DNA from: Uropetala carovei
Taxonomy: Eukaryota > Arthropoda > Insecta > Odonata > Petaluridae
Direction of reading: 5' to 3'
DNA length: 64,000 nt
Assembly: GCA_036926305.1 (NCBI GenBank)
Contig: JAXCHB010000191.1
Span: 732,001 to 796,000, forward strand
Below the pieces are notes generated by a model. The model saw only the letters and a list, made by a program, of their open reading frames with translations, was not told the origin of the DNA and searched no databases. Position numbers and translations under genes: made by a program. Of this stretch, positions 50,301 to 57,600 are shown piece after piece. Positions within the stretch are counted from its first letter, which is position 1. Each line of letters starts with the position of its first letter.

Positions 50301-53300
50301 TAATTCCTGAAATGTTACGTTTTTCGTAGTTTTCTATACTTTGTTATTTTTTAAAATTGCTTACCTAAGTGCTAGGCATCCCGTCACATAACTGACCAAA
50401 ATCCTCCTCCTATGTAAATGAATAAAGATATTGTTCAAATTCAACTTATAGCATTCATAAACAGATATTGGGCGTCGAAGAAATGAAATAATACGTGAAG
50501 TAGTCGCAACTAAACATTTCTCATTGTTAAGGCGTTGAAATGTGTATTCCTTTCGACTCCTAATAAATATTTCTGCTAACTCGGAATTTAATTAATTTAA
50601 TCTTGAATGGAAAAATAAACATCGTTCTTTTTGACGTCCGTATGTTAAACTCCGGAGTTCGTGTCTCGATTCTAAGTAATTTTGAAATGAAAAGAATTAT
50701 ATCTGACACTCATTCACGTGTTACCGCAATGGGGAAAGTAAGCGCTACTGAATTCAAAAGTATTCATTATCTTGAGGGAAAATATCCGATCCTTAAGAGC
50801 TAGGAGAGAACCGTAAACCGTTCTCTAAGGGGGGAGGGAGAGGAAGAAGACCCTTCACCCCCTCCTCTACCATCTCTGTTGCCATATCGCGTGACAGCTC
50901 GTTCGAGACTAGTAGTTCACTGAAGTTTCGGCGGAGCGCTCGCAAGGGTGTGCAGTTTTTATGTCCACCACTGTACATAAACCATGAAATGTTTTTTCAA
51001 AGTTTATAATTTTTAACGGCCGATAAATTAAAATATTGTAAATTTATATTTTTACTGTCCATTTCTCTATGCTATGTTAATATGTGCTTGCATTATGCGA
51101 GATTTTCTAAATTTTACTATTTTTACAAATTGAAATTATTTACAATCGATTTTTTACGAAACCATATAACTGTCTCAAATTTCAAGTTAGAAGATCATTT
51201 TGAAGTGCCATACAACTTGAATACTCGTATGGGCCAATAATGGGGTAAAACAGGTAATAGGATTTTGAATTTTTATAAAATCAGATGCTTTCCTTCTGTT
51301 GTAAGTAAAAACCCATAATTCTGCTAAATTTCAAGTTTGTATCTCAATGAAAAGTGCCTTATAATTTCCACACTCGTATGGGGCCGAATAGGGGCAAAAT
51401 CGCCCCTCCAAATTGGAATTTTTTTCCGATGTTATCATTTTATCTTAGGTTGCAATGTAATTTCTATAATCATGCCAAATTTCAAGTCTCTAGGACTTAT
51501 GCAGCTGCCTTGCCCTTTTTGTTCTAATATGGGGCAATAATGGGGCAAAACCCCCAAAAATGAGGATTATATCAATATCACATTTCCTTCATTAGGTGTA
51601 GTTTAACATTAACAGCATTATAATATAAGCCTCTGATTCCCATTAAAAGCCTACCCATATAAAAGGAAAGAGCTTGTTACCAAGGAAGCATATTGTTAGA
51701 CCCAGAAAAATTAGCAATTTTTTGAGATAAAAACTATAAAATTAGGATACTCGGATTTGAATTCTGTCTTCAAAAATAAGAAACTACAATTCATATTCTA
51801 TCCAATAGTTGAAGTCCCGAGTTCGTATCCTGACGGGAAGTAATTTTAAAATGCAAATATAAAAACCTCTACATCAATTTACATGTTTTCTTATGGGCAT
51901 AAAATGGGGCAAAAAGGGGCCAAAATAGCCCCTCAGAATAGGAATTTTTCCAGTTTCGGATTTTTTCCTTTGGTTGTGACTAAGAAGCTATAATGCTACC
52001 AAATTTAAAGTTTCCAGCACATCTGGAAGTGCCTAATCATTTTGTATCCTCCTATATATATGATATCTATAATATATAGACGCTTCTTACACATATATAT
52101 AGGATATATATAGGATATAGGATACTAATGTCTGGCCCAAACTATGATAGTTGGAGAGCTGGAATTTACTACCGAGGTGAATAAAAAAAAATAATCGGAG
52201 GAAAAATTGCAAAATCGCCACAATGTGCATTATTTTGGCCGCTAAAAATTATAAACCATATTAATAACATTTCATGATTTAGGTATTTCTAAATGCGCTA
52301 TCAAGCTGAAATTTTTTCTACCTGTAGAATTCGACAATTAATGAAAACGGGAATATAGAAGTTTGGAAATATTTGTTCGTTCGGCCGTAATAAATTCTCA
52401 AATGTTTAACAAATTGACTAATGTTTATGTACTTTAATTAGAGCCAGGAAGCTCAAAATTTTAACCAAGTTAGGAAATAATGTTCCGGTAGAAAATAACA
52501 TTTGAAAATTCATGATAGTTTGATATTGTGGCTATTAAAAATTCATAAATTTTAAACAATGAAATTCTTATAAATGCACTTCTAGAGGTGCTATATACAT
52601 GAAATTTTGCATAAATGTGAGGTATTCCTAGGAAATGCTAAAAACCTATAAATGTTTTATAATTATAAATTTTAGGGGTTGTTTATACCCCAATATTTTC
52701 AAAACAGAAAAATACGTAATTCGGAGCCGAGATGTGAACTTACGCATCGAAAATTATTTTTCGGCTTTTACTTTCACTTTAAGGTGAGAGAAAATGCTTG
52801 CAGAATGCAAGCACACGTTCACTAGTATATTAAAGACATCATGTGTAAGAAGCGTCTCTATATTATAGATATGAGGATAAAAATTATGAGGCACATTCGG
52901 ATGTGCTAGAAACTTGAAATTTGGTAGGAATATAGGTTTTTGGTCACAACCAAGAAAAATATCCAAAACTTTCGAAATTCCAATTTTGAGGAGCTATTTT
53001 AGCCCCTTTTCTCCCCATTTTTGCCCCATAAGATAACACGTAAATCGGTGTAGAGGTTTTTATATTTGTATTGTAAAATTACTTCCCGTCAAGATACGAA
53101 ATCGAGAGTTAAACTGTCGGATAGGATATAAATTGTCGTTTCTTTTTTTGAAGACAGAATTCAAATACGAGTAGAATTCGCGTAAATGTACAGTTTTTAT
53201 CGCAAAAAAGTTTTAATTTTTCTGGGTCTAACAATAGGCTTTCTAGGCAACAGCCTTAATGCTTTCGTATGGGTAACATTTTAATGGGAATAAGAGGCTT

Positions 53301-54556
53301 ATACTTTAATGCCGTTAATGTTAAACTACGACTAATGAAGGAAATCGGATATTGATATAATCCCCATTTTTGGGTCCCAGTATTGCTCAATAAGAGAAGA
53401 AAAAAGATGAGGCAGCTCCATATGACTTATTGTTAGTGACTTGAAATTTGGCACGATTATAGAAATTTCATTGCAACCAAAGATAAAATAATATATTGCA
53501 ATAATCTTATTTTTAGGTACGGTTTCCTTCCATTTCTTCCCCATACGAGTGTGACTATTATAAGGAACTCCTAAATGAGATACAAACATGAAAATTGACA
53601 TGGTTATATGATTTTGTACAAAATCGATTCGGAATAGTTCGAAATTGTATAAATGCTAAAATTTAAAAATGCTTGCGTAATGCAAGCACATCATTATATA
53701 TGCTCTCTTCCTACAGAGGAGGGTATAGGATATAAGACGATACTAATGTCTGGCCCAAACTACAATAGATGGAGAGCTGAACTTTTCAAAAAATGTAGAT
53801 GGCATGGAGAATTCGAAATTTACAATAATTTTTATTTTATTGGCCTTTAAAAATTATAAACTTTTAATCAAACATTTCATGGTTTAAGTACTTCTAAATG
53901 TTCTACAGCGCTGAAATTTTTTCTTACAGAAGAATTTACCAAATAACTATATCGGAATTATAGAAATTTGAAAATGTTTATTTATTCGGCCGTCAAAATT
54001 GCATAAATGTTAAAAAAATTGACATCTTTATATACCTTCTGTCGAGCTAGAAAGCTGAAAATTAAGAAATTGTGTTTCAGTTACAATTAGATTTGAAATT
54101 TTCAGAAAAGTTTATTATTGTGGCTGTTGAAAATTCATGAAGTTTAAACAATGAAATTCATATAAATGCAATTCTACAGGTGCTATATTCATGAAATTTT
54201 GCAGAAGTGTGAGGTATTTGCAACAAATGATGAAAACCTATAAAAGTTTTACAATTATAAATTTCATGGTTTGTTTTTATTCCAATATTGTCCATAAAAA
54301 ACCGTAAATGGTGCAAACGTTTGTGTTTAAAAATTATTTGTCTGCACTTTTTATAGTAAGGTGAGAGAAAATGCTTGCAGAAAGCAAGCAAACATTAACT
54401 AATATATATATACATATATATATTTTGGGCAACTAGGTGTTGAAGGAAACCCAGTGAACACTTACCGGAAGTAGAGCCGCTGGGGAGTTGGAGAGACACA
54501 TTTGTAGAGGTTAGAGCTTTCGGGATGATCCCTTCGTCAGCACAAGAGAGACACCC

Positions 54557-54608
<52 letters not shown>

Positions 54609-57600
54609 GGGTGTATTTATATTCCACCGACAAATTTCTAGGGCTTGTAGGTGGGTTCGAGGTATGATCCGAAAAATTACGGACAGGCCGATGAATGTAC
54701 TGTTGACCCTGTAGGGTTTGCAACTATCCCCGCGCCTTTGACGCTGCTTGTAGTAGTGACGTAGTTAGTTCGCATGCGCGGTTCGACGTCACTGATCTGG
54801 CGGCATTGAACTGCACTCCTTGATTTCTATATCATTAGCCGGAAGTTATTAGGTCCATTTAATTAAATAAGATTCAGAGAGGGCAGGATATGCACAATCT
54901 TTACGTTCTAATGTACGAATAACATGGGATGGTAAATATCGTTTCCTTCAGTAGTAGACTGAAGTTTCTAAACGTGGCCTAATATCCCTTACGTAATTAA
55001 TGGAAGTCCCTTAGTGTACTTTGATGGTGAAAATGGACAAGGGTGGGAAATTTAATCGTGCAAAGGTAATATGATATGATGATGATCAGACCTTTCAACA
55101 TTAACATGGAAACTACAACAGCTGTTCAAAGTGTCGACCACCGACTTCATTGCACAGCCTGCAGCGATGCTCCATTGACTGCCACACTCGCTCGAAAATA
55201 CCAGGTGTCTGTTGTATGTTGTCGCATGCTTCCTGGATCCTGGACAGGAGATCATGTTCTCGTTTTACTGTAGTCTCGTAGAAGATACATATAAGATGTC
55301 TCCAGACAAAAAAGTCAAGCGGATTTAGGTCTCGTGAGCGAGCAGACCAGGAAACAGGACCACCGCACCCAGTCCACCGTGCAGGAAAAACAGCGTTCAG
55401 GTATTCTCATGCATATTGCACCCCCTGCCACACACCATTGCGGTGGCTTGCAGGGTGAACTGTAGATATAGATATAGACATCCATGCTGAAATTTGCTGG
55501 GGCCCCGTCATGCACTAAAAGATTGCTGAGCAGACGATAAACGATATTGAGGTACATTATATTCCAAAATCTATTTAAAGTATTATCAGAGGCAATTGAA
55601 GATTGAACCAATTTTTTGGAACCGGAATTCTGCTTATTTAATGAAATTGAAATCCTAATGCTATATTCAATTTAAAACTAATAACAATGGCTATTTTAGT
55701 AGAAAGAAAGGTACTATTTTATTCTCAAGGAATTTCTGTGAGATTTTAGTTAATTAATTGAAACAGACTTATAATATAGAAATATTCGATGGTTAAAACA
55801 GTGCACAATTTTATTCTTGCGATTTTTACATGTTGCATTGACGAAAATTTAGATTCATTAAACCCGTTGAAATTCAACGGGCACTTATGCTAGTTATATA
55901 ATAAAGTGTAAATAATATAAGGCTAAGGCCCGGTTTCAACGTTTTTGGTGAAAGTTCAGGGAACAATATCGTGAGAAATTAAAAAGAAATATTTTGTTGT
56001 AAGCAGTGGATCAAAGGAGGCGCCTACCCTTACGGCATTCCATTGCTATCTCCTTTCTCTTTTTAATTAATTTCACCCAAAATTCTCAATTTTACTCAAA
56101 AAATCAAGTATTTCGGACAATGGCCTGAAAGAGTCCGACAGGATATCAAGAATAAAAGGGGAAAGAAGGAGTACAGCAGGGTTAGGCAATCTATGACACG
56201 CGTGCTAAAAGTGGCACGCGAGGTGATTTTGAATTGCACGCGAAATGGTAAAGATCAATAATTCATATTTTATATATTTATTAAAAGTATGTAATACAAT
56301 TACATTATTTTCGGAAGTTTAACGAACCCAAGTTGTATGCTGCATTAAGAGTTACTGTCCATCTCCTCTAAAACCTCCACATTCTAATTCCGTAACACTT
56401 TTCCCAAATACGTAGTTCGTGTCTCGTGTTCTCTCTCGCCGTCTTTGTGAATAACGAACACAAAGTACGGATATTCGGGCCGATAGGTACAAATATCTAC
56501 GTACATGTCATTTCCAATGTAATCCTTCTTCAAGCAAATTATAAAAATTATTATTAACGTGAATTTGGCACGCCATTTGTGAAAGGTTGCCGAACTCTGG
56601 AGTAGGGCATCACCATCCGCATCTTGGATGATCAAAACCTTCCCAGAACGTGTAGGGATCTAGATTAAATTACTTTTGCCTTTCATTATAAATTATTTTA
56701 CGGAGCAATGCATATAAATTACCAGGTATTTTAAACAGATCTCAACCAAGATTTACGGAAGAGGGGCATCAAAATATACTTGGGGCCACTCTTTCGTGTG
56801 AGACTTACCTCTAACGCAGCCACCCTCGTCTGGGTCGAGGCGGACATGATAGCAATAGCCACGGCGTGCAGTCCAGCGCGCGATTCGGACAGCCGCCATG
56901 GCGCGTCTGGAGCACGGCGCACGCAACATCTTAGGCACTCGAGGCACGTGCGCTCGTCTTGGGCCGGGCCTCCGATGTGGTGGGGCCCTCCGGTAAAGGG
57001 TCCTCCACCGATCAGGGACGACGAGGGAGGGTTGTGGCTGGTGCGACGTCTAGCAAAGCGAGCGGGGTGGAGAGAGGAAGAGGAAGCGAGGGAGGAGTTG
57101 GTGGAGGAGGCGGTGGAGGCACGTGCGGAGGCGTGCAGGGGACGGTATGGGGGTGCTGGCGTAGACGGGACGCGGCGACGCGACTGCTGGACGACTCTAA
57201 GAAGCTCGAGGAGCAATGTGGCGCCGTCCAACGGATCCCCTACGAATTCTTGAACGAAGCTAGGGTAGCATGAAAAAGAGAGTATTTGTAAAAACAAAAG
57301 CGCACTTATGGGACAGTTTCAATTCCTTAACTTCATCTACATTTCTACTTCTGTTAAGTAAATTAAGCTTGTTTATAAAAATGAATTTTCCAGTCGAAAT
57401 TATTGGACTTGCATTGCTGTTCGTGCAACCAGCATAGGATCTGTAGTGGCAACCTTCTTTGAGCTATAAAAACAATACATTTGAGGATACCGATTTACCT
57501 TTAATTCCGCTACCGAGTAAAAGAGTATTTTTCTAACTCACGTTACATTTTAATTTCTGTTAAAATGTGCTAAAATTTTAACACATGGAGCCAACATCAC

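Larger units (their letters stand above)
47763..50973. mobile_element. Non-autonomous DNA transposon with about 1 kb terminal inverted repeats
   Basis: A 3211 bp element. The left arm 47763-48797 is matched by the reverse complement of 49940-50973 with very few differences (for example CAGTGGGGGACA versus CAGTGGTGGACA at the tips, and TTACGAG versus TTGCGAG). TA flanks both ends, and the unoccupied site (single TA) is seen in the duplicate copy at 36469-36470, which confirms a TA target. A TA target and CAG terminus point to the Tc1/mariner (pogo-like) superfamily. The 1.1 kb middle (48798-49939) has no recognisable transposase. Confidence 0.85.
47325..51071 (-). mobile_element. HelB element interrupted by a 3.2 kb DNA transposon
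   Basis: HelB in minus orientation (47325-47762 and 50974-51071), nearly identical to the reverse complement of about 36374-36925. The insertion at 47763-50973 splits it. Its CTAG end is replaced by TA repeat. Confidence 0.75.

Noticed and set aside
47933..50803. Identical 66- and 65-codon frames in the two arms of the long-TIR transposon
   Set aside because: Identity follows from the inverted duplication. No start context, domain or codon signature supports a real protein.
27681..54402. CRISPR-like array suggested by regularly recurring palindromic repeats
   Set aside because: The recurring palindrome is the Helitron 3' hairpin at about 1 kb intervals in both orientations, with no unique spacers and in a eukaryotic setting.
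54395..54723. Short minus-strand frames with Tyr/Ile runs
   Set aside because: They translate a TA/CA microsatellite and its flanks.
56780..57273. Plus-strand open frames over the GBD/FH3 exon
   Set aside because: Antisense shadows of the mwh exon bounded by near-consensus splice sites on the minus strand.
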